A stretch of DNA of 64,000 bases, taken from the NCBI GenBank assembly GCA_028285545.1, contig JANQPA010000075.1:62001-126000 (forward strand), written 5' to 3'. This DNA is from Saprospiraceae bacterium. Lineage in GTDB: Bacteria > Bacteroidota > Bacteroidia > Chitinophagales > Saprospiraceae. The notes beneath the pieces are model-generated. The model saw only the letters and a program-made list of their open reading frames with translations. It was not told where the DNA came from and searched no databases. This document shows positions 52,689 through 62,091 of this stretch, in pieces (the first letter of the stretch is position 1; every line of letters starts with the position of its first letter). A program made the translations under genes and the position numbers.

Positions 52689-53076
52689 ATATTATTAGAA
52701 GTAAATGGAAGTAAGATAGAAGTATGTAGAAGTATGTAGAAGTAGATAGAAGTAAATTGAAAGCAACGCTTATCATCTAGGTTCTCTCTTTAATATTGAA
52801 TAGGGATAAATAGAGACAGATTGAGGCAAATGGAGATATAGTAAAGACTGTTTGTTAGTGAAAGTCATCCATACAATTGGACAACATAATTACCAGACTA
52901 CTAAACAAAAAGTTCTTATCTCCAATTGTCTCAATATATCTCAACATGTCTCTCATCTAAGAAATAAAATAAAGCAGGTTTTGATAGAAAGTTACTGAGA
53001 TGTACAAGTCTCAGCCCGGATATTATTGTTAAAGCCCGACTGACCCTTTTAGGTCTTGTCATTTAAAATTACAAAA
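52689..53076. other. Intergenic region of simple repeats, no gene
   Basis: The 388-bp region after the BlaR1-like gene has no supported ORF. It starts with 10-bp units of the form TAGAAGTATG (about 52697-52758). A degenerate GAGACA/TGAGAT-type array (about 52808-52841) has its complementary series at about 52918-52958, about 75 bp further on. It also contains a possible promoter for the outer-membrane protein close to 53040. No hairpin terminator was found. Confidence 0.65.
52697..52758. repeat. Decamer repeat TAGAAGTATG
   Basis: Units TAGAAGTATG occur twice exactly and in several variants (TAGAAGTAGA, TAGAAGTAAA, GGAAGTAAGA) in tandem. Same core TAGAAG as the heptamers at 13800 and (complement) 24950, but a different period. 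Confidence 0.7.
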
Positions 53077-55467
53077 ATGAAAATCTTCACCCTATTAGGG
53101 ATGCTGATTAGCCTCAGCATCTCAATGGCTACTGCATTGCCTAATCAAAAAATTAACCTGAGGGGAAAAATAGTTACTGCAGGCACCAATAATCCATTGG
53201 AATATGCAACCGTCTCCGTATTCACTCCTGATAGCCTATTAATTGATGGTACGATTACAGATCATGAAGGGATATTTGAATTATCCTTAGATAGAGGAAG
53301 ATACCTGATAAAGTTCGAGTTTTTGGGTTTTGTCACTCAATTCCGGTCGGTAATAATGAAGCAAGAATTAGATATGGGAAATATACAATTAATTGCTGAT
53401 CAGGTCAGTCTGGATGAAGTGGAAGTTAGAGCAGAAAGAAGTCAGATGAATTTATTATTAGACAAAAAAGTCTTTAACGTAGGTCAGGATGCCTTGAGCC
53501 GTGGTGGTTCTGCAAATGAAGTGCTTGAGCAATTGCCCTCCATAACGGTTTCTGCTGAAGGTGAGGTCAGCTTGCGAGGCAACAGCGGAGTCAATGTTTT
53601 GATAAATGGACGCCCATCTACCCTGGCAGATAACAATGCTCTTGCAAGCATCCCTGCAGAAAGCATCGAAAAAGTAGAAGTCATTACCAATCCTTCAGCC
53701 AAATATGAGGCTGCCGGTACAGCAGGTATTATTAATATAATTCTGAAAAAAGAGCAGCAACAAGGATATGGCGGCACCATTAGCTTAAATACTGGTTATC
53801 CGGATGACCACCGCTTAAATGTCAATATGAATTGGCGCAAAAAGAAATTTAATGCTTTTGCAAATATAGGCGCACTATATTCTAATTTCTATGGCGATTC
53901 CGAATCCCTAACCCAAAGTTTCCTGGCCGGTGTAAGTGAAAACCTACAACAAAATCTGGATCAAAATCGAAATGATAGAGGTTTCAGTGCTTATTCAGGA
54001 ATAGATTTTTTCCTGAATCCTACAAGTACACTTACAGCCACCTATTCCCTTTTTGATATGGTAAATACAGATTTTTTTGGTAGAGTATATCAAAACCTGG
54101 ATGACCAAAAACAGTTGACCAGGAAATGGCAGCAAGATTTGGACTATGTGGAACCTGGTGTTTATCACCAAATTGATTTGATTTATACTAAAACCTATGA
54201 TGACGAAAAAAAGAAGCTAGCCCTTTATTTCAGGAATGATCTTTGGAATGAAGATGAGTCTGAATCTATTCTCATCAATGAACAATTTCCTTTTACAGAG
54301 GAAATTCTGCGCCTTCGAACAAGTTCTATAGAAAGCAGTCGTGATCATATGATACAAGCAGATTATGAATCCATTATTGGGGAAAATGGACAAATTGAAG
54401 TGGGCATTCGTGGCGAAACACGAATTATCAGTGCTGATTTTAATGCTGAAACAGCTAATGGCTCAGTCTATGAGGTAATTCCCGGATTTAAAAATATACT
54501 GGATTATTTTGAGAGAGTAGGTTCTGCCTATTTTCAATATAATTATAAAAAGGATGCTTTAGGGCTCCAAATAGGCTTGCGAAATGAATTCACCCATGTT
54601 AAGGTAGAAGGTGCTGAAGAAAGCATCCAGCCCATCAGCAAAACTTATAATCGACTGTTTCCCTCTTTCAGTTTAAATTATCAATTAACACAAAAGAAAA
54701 GCATTCAGTTAAGCTACAGTCGCAGGATTCGACGCCCCTCTTTTTGGCAATTGAATCCTTTTAGAGGCCTTAGCGATCCAACCCTTTTATTTATTGGTGA
54801 CCCGGATATGGATCCGGCTTATACCGATCGTTTGGAATTAAATTTTGTCCAGCAACCCGAAAAACTGACCTTAAATCCCGCCATCTATACTTCGCGCACA
54901 CTGGATTATTTTGAAATAGCCCGGGATCAACAGGTTGATAATTTATTTGGATTTGAAACTGGAACGATCATTGAGCGGCCTATCAATTTGGAGCAAGAAA
55001 TTCAATATGGTGTAGAACTGATTGGCAATTATCGCCCATCGAAAACCATTACCTTCTCTTCAGAGTTCAACTACTTTGGCTACACCCAAAGAGGAGAATT
55101 TGGAGATCGCAATTTTGATTTTGATTTTGCCACCTGGTCAGGAGGCTTAGGCCTGCAAGTCAATTTCCCTAAGGACATCAGCTTCCAGACCAGGATTTCC
55201 TATAACGGCCGTTATAAGACGGTTCAACAATTGGAAAAGGCCAATTCTTTTTTCAGCGCCAGTTTGAGTAAAAAATGGAACAAACGACTTACCCTAACCT
55301 TAAACACCTGGGGCCCTAGATGGTCTCAGGCCGAACTATTCCGACCATCATTCTTCGCTACTTATTCCGGGCGGTGGACAGGATGGCGAGCTCGGTTAAA
55401 TGTTCAGTACCGCTTTGAAAAAGGGGCAGGATCAGATAGAAGAAGGGAAAGAGGGAGGATTCGGTAA
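53077..55467 (+). CDS. Outer-membrane beta-barrel protein with carboxypeptidase-regulatory-like domain
   Basis: I used the ATG at 53077 since the longer frame starts with TTG. The 796-residue product has a signal peptide, then a carboxypeptidase-regulatory-like domain (about 25-110, KINLRGKIVTAGTNNPLEYA). A TonB plug-like region follows (about 120-225, LPSITVSAEGEVSLRGNSG and IEKVEVITNPSAKYEAAGTA). The OMP_b-brl_2-type barrel has a C-terminal strand ending RWTGWRARLNVQYRFE. This is the Bacteroidota TonB-dependent receptor relative often called outer membrane beta-barrel family protein. Substrate unknown. It has its own terminator downstream. Confidence 0.88.
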   Translation: MKIFTLLGMLISLSISMATALPNQKINLRGKIVTAGTNNPLEYATVSVFTPDSLLIDGTITDHEGIFELSLDRGRYLIKFEFLGFVTQFRSVIMKQELDMGNIQLIADQVSLDEVEVRAERSQMNLLLDKKVFNVGQDALSRGGSANEVLEQLPSITVSAEGEVSLRGNSGVNVLINGRPSTLADNNALASIPAESIEKVEVITNPSAKYEAAGTAGIINIILKKEQQQGYGGTISLNTGYPDDHRLNVNMNWRKKKFNAFANIGALYSNFYGDSESLTQSFLAGVSENLQQNLDQNRNDRGFSAYSGIDFFLNPTSTLTATYSLFDMVNTDFFGRVYQNLDDQKQLTRKWQQDLDYVEPGVYHQIDLIYTKTYDDEKKKLALYFRNDLWNEDESESILINEQFPFTEEILRLRTSSIESSRDHMIQADYESIIGENGQIEVGIRGETRIISADFNAETANGSVYEVIPGFKNILDYFERVGSAYFQYNYKKDALGLQIGLRNEFTHVKVEGAEESIQPISKTYNRLFPSFSLNYQLTQKKSIQLSYSRRIRRPSFWQLNPFRGLSDPTLLFIGDPDMDPAYTDRLELNFVQQPEKLTLNPAIYTSRTLDYFEIARDQQVDNLFGFETGTIIERPINLEQEIQYGVELIGNYRPSKTITFSSEFNYFGYTQRGEFGDRNFDFDFATWSGGLGLQVNFPKDISFQTRISYNGRYKTVQQLEKANSFFSASLSKKWNKRLTLTLNTWGPRWSQAELFRPSFFATYSGRWTGWRARLNVQYRFEKGAGSDRRRERGRIR

Positions 55468-55490
55468 GGTGAAATTTTAAGTATTTATCT

Positions 55491-55537
55491 TAAGAGATTA
55501 CTTCTTTCATGTTCTGAAGTAATCTCTTATTTTTTTC
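55491..55537 (+). terminator. Rho-independent terminator after the outer-membrane protein
   Basis: Perfect 14-bp stem (55491-55504 TAAGAGATTACTTC with 55516-55529) and an 11-nt loop, followed on the plus strand by a run of T. It lies 24 bp past the stop codon. Confidence 0.92.
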
Positions 55538-55611
55538 ACTCTTTACTAAGTTGAGCTCTAATATTGACTAAACAATTTATTTTCTTTAATTTGTAAGGAT
55601 AGAAATCCTGA

Positions 55612-55640
55612 GATCAATATTTTTTAAGAAAATATTGATC
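55612..55640. promoter_or_regulatory. 12-bp perfect palindrome, possible operator
   Basis: GATCAATATTTT and its complement separated by TTAAG. AT-rich and far (340 bp) from the next start, so its role is unclear. Confidence 0.3.
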
Positions 55641-55981
55641 ATTCATTAAGCTAAACCTAAAACCAGTGAAATCGAATACAGCCTATTTGCAATTATTGGA
55701 TTATACAAGGCCAGTTATCTACCGCACCTTATTAATCCATTGTCTTCTCTACTCCACACAAGTAAAATACCTAAGGTTTAGTACACTAACTGACTTTATA
55801 ATTCGATTCAAATTTACTCCTGACAACGAGTAATTGAATGTCTTTCCTTAAGCGATAACAAATCATTTTTTTAATTATTAGCCTATACGGGTACGATAGG
55901 CAAATTGAAAGATTAGAAACTCAAAATATGAGTTAATAATATTTTTTTTGATTATTTATTTCACCCCTAAACCAAAAAAAA

Positions 55982-56989
55982 ATGGCAGAAGCTAGATTTA
56001 GTCATTATGTCCGACTAGTTAGAGGTTTCAATACCTTTACCCAACTGATGAAATGTGATTGTATTAATGGATATGCTGTTGGAAGAAAGTATTCTAATGG
56101 CAAACCCTCCGATCAAATTTCAATTGTAGTATATGTGAATAAAAAAATGGGACTGCGACGTCTTCCCATTTCCAATCGAATACCTAAAACCTTAAGTATT
56201 CCCACTGAAGAAGGTAGTTTGGAATTCATTACAGATGTTCAGGAAGCCAGATTTTCGGCACTTTCCTATACCAATAGAGAAAGGCCTGCCCGTAGTGGGA
56301 ATAGCATTGGCCACATTAACATTACGGCGGGTACACTAGGCGGATTGGTTAGAGATAATGTAACAGGTAATACTGTTATTCTATCAAATAATCATGTCAT
56401 TGCAGATTCCAATGATGCGGGGATAGGAGATCCCATTCTTCAACCCGGTCCTACTGATGGTGGAAGCTTTCCCAATGATCACATCGCAGACTTGACCCGT
56501 TTTGTTCCTATTGATTTTGGTAATAATGCTCAAAATAGAGTAGATGGTGCCATTGCTACTCCCTTAAACCCAAATGATGTAGTTTGGTTTACCCGGGATA
56601 TAGGACCTGAAACTCCCAGTAGTACAAGAGTGCTAAATGCAGGAGACATTGGAATTGCTGTTCAAAAAACAGGAAGAACGACAGAGCATACCTGGGGTTT
56701 TGTGGACTCCCTTTTTGCTACAGTACAGATAAAATATGAAATGTTTAAAAAAGCCACTTTTGTTGACCAAATCGTTGCCAGCACCAACCCTGGTGACCCA
56801 GAATTTTCTAATGGTGGCGATTCTGGGTCTTTGGTTTATGATGAAGAACAATCTTGTATTGGATTACTTTTTGGAGGTTCTGAAGGTACAGGCGGTGAAG
56901 CCGGGACTACCATCATTAATCCAATCAACTATGTATTTTCTCAGTTGAACATCAGCTTATTGAACACTGGTGATCATCCTACATCCTAG
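55982..56989 (+). CDS. Trypsin-like serine protease, no signal peptide (copy 1)
   Basis: The 335-residue protein has a trypsin/chymotrypsin-type triad in the right order: His138 in [10 protein letters not shown], Asp188 in [10 protein letters not shown], Ser281 in [10 protein letters not shown]. No signal peptide is seen; the start ([20 protein letters not shown]) is followed by an N-terminal domain of about 85 residues ([30 protein letters not shown]) that resembles pro- or inhibitor-like modules. The overall layout recalls NAL1-like proteases. Where it acts is unknown, since the protein may stay in the cytoplasm. A close paralogue follows 51 bp downstream. Confidence 0.8.
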   Translation: MAEARFSHYVRLVRGFNTFTQLMKCDCINGYAVGRKYSNGKPSDQISIVVYVNKKMGLRRLPISNRIPKTLSIPTEEGSLEFITDVQEARFSALSYTNRERPARSGNSIGHINITAGTLGGLVRDNVTGNTVILSNNHVIADSNDAGIGDPILQPGPTDGGSFPNDHIADLTRFVPIDFGNNAQNRVDGAIATPLNPNDVVWFTRDIGPETPSSTRVLNAGDIGIAVQKTGRTTEHTWGFVDSLFATVQIKYEMFKKATFVDQIVASTNPGDPEFSNGGDSGSLVYDEEQSCIGLLFGGSEGTGGEAGTTIINPINYVFSQLNISLLNTGDHPTS

Positions 56990-57040
56990 CAAATACTGAG
57001 ATTTTAAGCATTCATTATTCATCAAAAACCCAAAATTAAA

Positions 57041-58060
57041 ATGGCAGAGGCAAATTTTAATGATTATGTTAGGTTGGTTAGAGGATTTAATACCTTTTCT
57101 AACCTCATGCAATGCGATTGCATCAATGGCTATGCGGTGGGAAGAAAATACACTAAAGGAAGACCTCTTGATCAATATTCCATTATTGTTTACGTTAATA
57201 AAAAACTAAGCCTTAGGCGTCTTCCTATATCTAATCGAATTCCTAAGAGGCTTAGCATACCTACCATAGATGGCACTTTAGATTTTACTACTGATGTTCA
57301 GGAAGCCAGATTTTCTGCGCTTTCCTATACCAACAGAGAAAGACCTGCTCCAAGCGGGATAAGCATCGGGCACGTCAACATTTCAGCCGGTACCCTTGGA
57401 GGATTGGTATATGATAAGCTTACAAATAATACCGTAATTTTATCAAATAACCATGTAATAGCGGATGGTAATGAAGCAGCCGTTGGAGATGCCATTCTTC
57501 AACCTGGTCCTGCTGACGGAGGCACTTTTCCGAATGATCATATTGCTAATTTGACCCGTTTTGTTCCTATTGATTATGCAGAGGACGCTGAAAATCGAGT
57601 TGATGGAGCCATAGCAACTCCACTGGATCTTAAGGATCTCACCTGGTTTACCAGGGATATTGGTGCTGAAAACCCAAGCTCTATCAGAATTTTGAATGAA
57701 GGGGATCTGGGGCTTCCAGTGAGAAAAACGGGTAGGACTACGGAACATACAACTGGTTTTGTGGAAGCCTTATTTGCAAGGATTCAGGTCAAATATTCAC
57801 TTTTTCAAAAGGCAAATTTTGTTGATCAAATTATCGTTTCCCAACTTGCAGCAGAAGAGGATTTTTCTAGTGGTGGGGATTCAGGATCATTGGTTTATGA
57901 TTGGGATCAAAATTGTGTAGGTCTACTATTTGCTGGTTCTGAAGCAAGTGATGAAACGGCTGCTACAACTATTATAAATCCTATTAGCTTTGTCTTATCA
58001 CAATTGAATATTGAATTTTTACCATCAGGTGCACATCCTTCACCGGATCCAGTATCTTAG
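57041..58060 (+). CDS. Trypsin-like serine protease, no signal peptide (copy 2)
   Basis: The 339-residue paralogue of the upstream gene is similar along its full length, with no gaps up to residue 325, and about 70% identical by eye. The triad is at the same positions (His138, Asp188, Ser281). The N-terminal domain starts [20 protein letters not shown] and retains [22 protein letters not shown] residues. Differences concentrate near residues 177-207 and 265-275, probably surface loops or specificity segments. The pair arose by tandem duplication. It is followed by a terminator hairpin and then a lipoprotein with a similar N-terminal-like domain. Confidence 0.8.
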   Translation: MAEANFNDYVRLVRGFNTFSNLMQCDCINGYAVGRKYTKGRPLDQYSIIVYVNKKLSLRRLPISNRIPKRLSIPTIDGTLDFTTDVQEARFSALSYTNRERPAPSGISIGHVNISAGTLGGLVYDKLTNNTVILSNNHVIADGNEAAVGDAILQPGPADGGTFPNDHIANLTRFVPIDYAEDAENRVDGAIATPLDLKDLTWFTRDIGAENPSSIRILNEGDLGLPVRKTGRTTEHTTGFVEALFARIQVKYSLFQKANFVDQIIVSQLAAEEDFSSGGDSGSLVYDWDQNCVGLLFAGSEASDETAATTIINPISFVLSQLNIEFLPSGAHPSPDPVS

Positions 58061-58080
58061 GTTTTATTAATATTAAATGT

Positions 58081-58107
58081 TACTGTGGTGCTGCCGGCAC
58101 CACAGTA
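58081..58107 (+). terminator. Terminator hairpin after protease copy 2
   Basis: An 11-bp stem (58081-58091 TACTGTGGTGC with 58097-58107) and a 5-nt loop lie 20 bp after the stop. A poor T-tract follows, so termination may be partial and allow some expression of the lipoprotein gene. Confidence 0.7.
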
Positions 58108-58132
58108 GATATTTAAAATAAAAATTTACATT

Positions 58133-58453
58133 TTGAGATTTCTATTCATTATTATAGGGTTTGTCATTTCAATATCCTGCATGAATTGCAATAGTAAGAT
58201 CAATGGCAAACAACAAAGTGAAACAAATTCTAATATGCAAGATTCAATTCCTATTCAAGAAGCCATAAAAAAAGCCAATTCCTGGATGAATATCTCAGGA
58301 GTTGAAGGCATTGGTGCGGGCAAAGAGGGAGGTGAACTATGTATTCTGGTTTATACTTCTAAACCGGACTCAGCCTTTCAGGGAAAAATCCCGGACACAT
58401 TTCACAACTACCCTGTTGTTTTTAGAAGAAAAGGTAAGTTTAAAACCCAATAA
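58133..58453 (+). CDS. Small lipoprotein with protease N-domain-like module
   Basis: The frame starts with TTG at 58133; an ATG at 58181 would remove the signal. The 106-residue product has a lipoprotein signal (FVISISCMNCNSK, Cys at 16 or 19). The rest is SWMNISGVEGIGAGKEGGEL then CILVYTSKPDSAFQGKIP. This Gly-Val-Gly-x-Gly, Ile-x-Val-Tyr, Ile-Pro layout resembles the N-terminal domain of the two proteases ([23 protein letters not shown]). It could be an anchored inhibitor or partner of them (inference). It lies right after the terminator. Confidence 0.6.
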   Translation: MRFLFIIIGFVISISCMNCNSKINGKQQSETNSNMQDSIPIQEAIKKANSWMNISGVEGIGAGKEGGELCILVYTSKPDSAFQGKIPDTFHNYPVVFRRKGKFKTQ

Positions 58454-58564
58454 GTTATCGCCAAGAACAATTCCAATAAGTGGGACAACTGTACTTATTT
58501 TAATCAAAAAAATAATCCATTTGGATATCTCATCATCTTAAGATAATTTATAGATCAAAACAGA

Positions 58565-59605
58565 ATGCCCTTTTCTGCAAAACTTAGCATCTTTATTTTT
58601 TTATTGCTCGCATATGCATGTAGTAAAACCAGTCCAAAATTGGATTCTTGTTCCAATTTTTTCGATTGTACAAATGAGAATGTTTCGACATCTTCGGATA
58701 TAAATTCTTTAGATCAATTACTATCTGACCACAAAAGTCTAATCAGATGTGGTCAATGGACTGATGCTGTAAAAAGATTGCAATCCTTCCTGAACAAGAA
58801 TACTTCCCAATTAAACAACAAAAACAAATCACATTTAATGCTCTTGGTTGGAGAAATAATTTGGAAGCAGGGAGATGATGATTTAGCCGAAAACATATTA
58901 AAAGAAGCTTTGCAACAAATTCAATCCAGTCCAGATGATCCAAGCTATGGCAGCATCTTGTACAACCTGGGAGAAATTTATTATATCCGGCATTTTATAA
59001 AAAATCAGCCTGTCCTGGAAGAGGCTCAAAAGTTTCATTATCAGTCAAAATATATTCGTTCCCATTATGGAGACAGTACAGGCTTGACACACTCGTTGTC
59101 CAGGATTGGGGTAATGCAAGAACGAGCCAGAAATATTGACAGTGCTTTGTATTATTATCGAACGGCTATTTCAATAGGAGAAGCATTGAATTATCCCTTA
59201 GGAACTACAAGGCCGCATACTCATCTGGGGGTTTATTACAGAAGTCAGGGAGATACCCTTCAAGCTATGTCTCATTTTGAAAAATCACTAACTATAAATC
59301 AAGAACACTACAATTTCGAAGCAGTCGTTTTCAACCTTGTCAATATCAATCGCTTAAGAGTAGAAAAAGGTCAAAACCTGGATGCTGCAATTGAACAAAT
59401 GGAGTGCGCTTTAAAAATAGCCCGAAAGATTGATTTTAAGCTGGGAATAGTCAATACACTTTTTAATTTAGGATTACTAGCTGAACAAAAGGAGGACCAA
59501 GAATCTGCCTTGATCTATTATCAGAAGATTAATGAAGAAGCAGAGCAAGTAGGATATGAGGTTTTTTCAGGATTAGCTAATACTAAAATAAAAAGCCTAC
59601 AGTAA
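58565..59605 (+). CDS. TPR-repeat lipoprotein
   Basis: The 346-residue protein has a lipoprotein signal (FIFLLLAYACSKTS, Cys19). TPR-like helical pairs span about 75-345 (GDTLQAMSHFEKSLTINQEH, NTLFNLGLLAEQKEDQESAL). It resembles the sensor part of the TPR kinases in this genome without the kinase domain. It would be a periplasm- or surface-exposed scaffold. The gene follows the small lipoprotein by 111 bp in the same direction. Its 3' end overlaps two small hairpins. Confidence 0.8.
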   Translation: MPFSAKLSIFIFLLLAYACSKTSPKLDSCSNFFDCTNENVSTSSDINSLDQLLSDHKSLIRCGQWTDAVKRLQSFLNKNTSQLNNKNKSHLMLLVGEIIWKQGDDDLAENILKEALQQIQSSPDDPSYGSILYNLGEIYYIRHFIKNQPVLEEAQKFHYQSKYIRSHYGDSTGLTHSLSRIGVMQERARNIDSALYYYRTAISIGEALNYPLGTTRPHTHLGVYYRSQGDTLQAMSHFEKSLTINQEHYNFEAVVFNLVNINRLRVEKGQNLDAAIEQMECALKIARKIDFKLGIVNTLFNLGLLAEQKEDQESALIYYQKINEEAEQVGYEVFSGLANTKIKSLQ

Positions 59606-59629
59606 AAAAAGTAGGCGACCGAGGTCGCC
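59595..59629. terminator. Nested hairpins at the TPR lipoprotein stop
   Basis: GCCTAC (59595-59600) pairs with GTAGGC (59611-59616) around the stop codon. A second stem GGCGACC-GA-GGTCGCC lies at 59614-59629. Its GC tip resembles the one at 49769-49784. A terminator role for either convergent gene is possible, without a strong T-tract. Confidence 0.45.
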
Positions 59630-59671
59630 CACCAAGCCCTAACCAAATAAAACCAAATTATTTATCTTAAA

Positions 59672-60694
59672 TTAATTTACCATTTCTCGAAGTTTGCTTG
59701 CCGCCATTTCTGCTGTAATATCCCGTTGCGGATTGGCAAACATTTCATAGCCCACCATAAATTTTTTGACTGAGGCCGACCGCAATAAAGGGGGGTAAAA
59801 GGTCATATGGAAATGCCACTCAGAATGATCTTTCCCGTCTGTAGGCGCTTGATGAATGCCAGAAGAATAAGGAAAAGAAGTATCAAAAACCCGATCGAAA
59901 GCTTGAGTAAGTTCTTTTAATATAGCAGCATAGGCCAATTTCTCTGATGAGGTCAACTGGCCAATATGCTGTATATGCCTTCTAGGTATGATCATCGCCT
60001 CATAAGGCCAGACCGCCCAAAAAGGTACTATGGCTACAAAATGTTCATTTACCGTAATCAGACGTTCTTTCAACACTAGTTCCTGCTCGATGTATGTCTG
60101 TAGCAAGCTTTTGCCCTGTCTTTTCCAGTAGTTCAGCTGATGTTTTGACTTTTTCACGATCTCCTGAGGGATAGAACTTTGAGCCCAAATCTGACCATGT
60201 GGATGTGGATTACTACATCCCATAATGGCTCCTTTATTTTCAAATATTTGAACATGATTGATGAAAGGCTTATTCCCTAGTTCTAAATATTCCTTTTGCC
60301 ACAAATCAATTACTTTTTTGATATCCCCAAGCTTCATATCTGGTATAGTGAGCGAATGATCAGGAGAGAAACAAATGACCCTGCAAATCCCCTTTTCACC
60401 AGATGCCCTAAGTAATCCATTTTGATAGGTAGCCTCTGTAGTATGAGATAATAAAGCTCCAAAATCATTATCAAATGCATAAACATCCTCATAAACTGGA
60501 GTTTCAGAGCCATTGGCCCGAACATTTCCAGGACATAAATAACATTTTGGATCGTACTGCGGCCGATTAGTAACCTGAGATTTTTCTACTTTTCCTTGCC
60601 AAGGACGTTTGGTCCGGTGTGGGGAGACCAATACCCATTCGCCAGTTAATATATTGTATCTCCTATGAGGGTCGTCTGAAAAATTAAGTGACAT
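59672..60694 (-). CDS. galT: Galactose-1-phosphate uridylyltransferase
   Basis: It transfers UMP between UDP-glucose and galactose 1-phosphate in the Leloir pathway. I used the ATG at 60694 since the longer frame starts with TTG. The 340-residue protein has the active-site His-Pro-His in GCSNPHPHGQIWAQSS, and N-terminal segments RRYNILTGEWVLVSPHRTKR and CYLCPGNVRANG that fit the zinc-site region. HFHMTFYPPLLRS is at the C-terminal half. It follows galK by 45 bp in the same direction. Confidence 0.94.
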   Translation of the reverse strand: MSLNFSDDPHRRYNILTGEWVLVSPHRTKRPWQGKVEKSQVTNRPQYDPKCYLCPGNVRANGSETPVYEDVYAFDNDFGALLSHTTEATYQNGLLRASGEKGICRVICFSPDHSLTIPDMKLGDIKKVIDLWQKEYLELGNKPFINHVQIFENKGAIMGCSNPHPHGQIWAQSSIPQEIVKKSKHQLNYWKRQGKSLLQTYIEQELVLKERLITVNEHFVAIVPFWAVWPYEAMIIPRRHIQHIGQLTSSEKLAYAAILKELTQAFDRVFDTSFPYSSGIHQAPTDGKDHSEWHFHMTFYPPLLRSASVKKFMVGYEMFANPQRDITAEMAASKLREMVN

Positions 60695-60739
60695 AATCAA
60701 AAAATTTTATCAATTCTGATGCTCCGCAAAATTTCACTT

Positions 60740-61867
60740 TTAAGTAGTCTGCGTTAATTGACTTGTACCTTCCTCAGCATAAACAGTGTAAATACTTAAG
60801 TCTATCCCAAACTTCGCCCGATAAGCATTGGAAATATTGTCTATAAATTCTTCCTTTCTATGGACTTCGATAAGATTCAAAGTGCAGCCTCCAAACCCTC
60901 CTCCCATCATTCGACTGCCAAGAACATATTCCTTATCTAATGTCTGCTGCACCAGAAAGTCTAATTCAGAACAGCTTACTTTATAATCGTTTTGCAGACT
61001 AAAATGAGATTGATATATAAGATTTCCCAGTTGCCAGTAATCGTTTTTTAGCAATGCCTCTTTTGCTTTGTGCGTCCGCTCAATTTCCCAAACAACATGG
61101 CTGCAACGCCGGTAAATATGATCAGGTAATTCTTCTTTGTGTCGAATTAACCTGGCCTTTGAAACATCACGCAATTTTGTTATTTCAGGATAGTGAGCCT
61201 TTAGGATTTTCACCCCTTCTTCACATTCTGAACGGCGAGTATTGTATTCCGAAGATGCCAAAGCATGAGAGACATTGGTATTTAATAACAACAATTGATG
61301 GTTACCTAAGTCCATAGGAACATATTCAAAATTAAGAGACCGGCAATCCAAAAGCATCGCATGATCTTTTTTACCCATCATACTAGCAAATTGGTCCATG
61401 ATACCACATTTAATGCCAACAAAATTATGCTCTGCCATCTGACAGGCTTTGATCAAATCCCATTTGTTTATACCTAAATCAAATAATTCATTCAAGCCAC
61501 TTGCCAAACTACATTCTAATGCTGCTGAGGAGCTCATACCTCCTCCAATAGGAACATTGCCCTTGAAGGTGCCTTCAAAGCCTTGGATAGAGGCTCCTAA
61601 ATTCTGCAATTCATGGATTACCCCCATCACATAGTTTGGCCATCCACCTTTTTTTGTGGGATGAAAAGAGGTAATATCAAATGAAAAAGACTCTCCAAGG
61701 TTTTCAGCAGTTATATGCCCCTTTTTATCAGAACCATTTTTCTTTAAGTTAAAAACGGTGTTTTTATTGATAGCTGCCGGAAGTACAAAACCATCATTAT
61801 AGTCCACATGCTCCCCTATAATGTTTATCCTTCCTGGTGCTTGAACCTTAATTATTTCCGCTTCCAT
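60740..61867 (-). CDS. galK: Galactokinase
   Basis: It phosphorylates galactose with ATP. The 375-residue GHMP-family kinase has the galactokinase signature APGRINIIGEHVDYNDGFVL, the ATP-binding loop GNVPIGGGMSSSAALECSL and the C-terminal motif SRMMGGGFGGCTLNLIE. LLLNTNVSHALASSEYNTRR carries the usual galactose-binding context. It forms an operon with galT. A divergent Nudix-fold regulator sits 225 bp upstream. Confidence 0.95.
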   Translation of the reverse strand: MEAEIIKVQAPGRINIIGEHVDYNDGFVLPAAINKNTVFNLKKNGSDKKGHITAENLGESFSFDITSFHPTKKGGWPNYVMGVIHELQNLGASIQGFEGTFKGNVPIGGGMSSSAALECSLASGLNELFDLGINKWDLIKACQMAEHNFVGIKCGIMDQFASMMGKKDHAMLLDCRSLNFEYVPMDLGNHQLLLLNTNVSHALASSEYNTRRSECEEGVKILKAHYPEITKLRDVSKARLIRHKEELPDHIYRRCSHVVWEIERTHKAKEALLKNDYWQLGNLIYQSHFSLQNDYKVSCSELDFLVQQTLDKEYVLGSRMMGGGFGGCTLNLIEVHRKEEFIDNISNAYRAKFGIDLSIYTVYAEEGTSQLTQTT

Positions 61868-62010
61868 GTAATTGCTTCTTAAAAGCAGTTTCCCCTATTC
61901 AGAGGAAAGCTGCTGATCAATAATGTATGAAACTATAGTACAATCATTTTGCTTTGAATGAATTTCCATTTCAGAGCGAAAAAGTTTGGAAAATATCATC
62001 CTTGTGTTTT

Positions 62011-62058
62011 AAGCGTAATTTTTACGTTTATTTTATAAGTGTAAATAAAACGCTTATT
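62011..62058. promoter_or_regulatory. Duplicated palindromic operator in the galK-regulator spacer
   Basis: Two similar inverted repeats of the form AAGYGTAA-N5/6-ACGYTTATT start 26 bp apart (62011-62032 and 62037-62058). They lie between the divergent galK and Nudix-fold regulator genes, 34 bp from the regulator start. They are natural candidates for binding by that regulator. Confidence 0.6.
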
Positions 62059-62091
62059 ATTGTGAATTCAAAATTTTTTACTTGATTTTTT

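Larger units (their letters stand above)
55468..55981. other. Intergenic region with terminator and two palindromes, no gene
   Basis: The 514-bp region holds no frame I would support. It contains the terminator of the outer-membrane protein (55491-55537) and a palindrome GATCAATATTTT-TTAAG-AAAATATTGATC at 55612-55640. A weak stem GCCTAT/ATAGGC lies at 55881-55901. A promoter for the protease pair is probably close to 55900-55960, which is very AT-rich. Confidence 0.6.
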
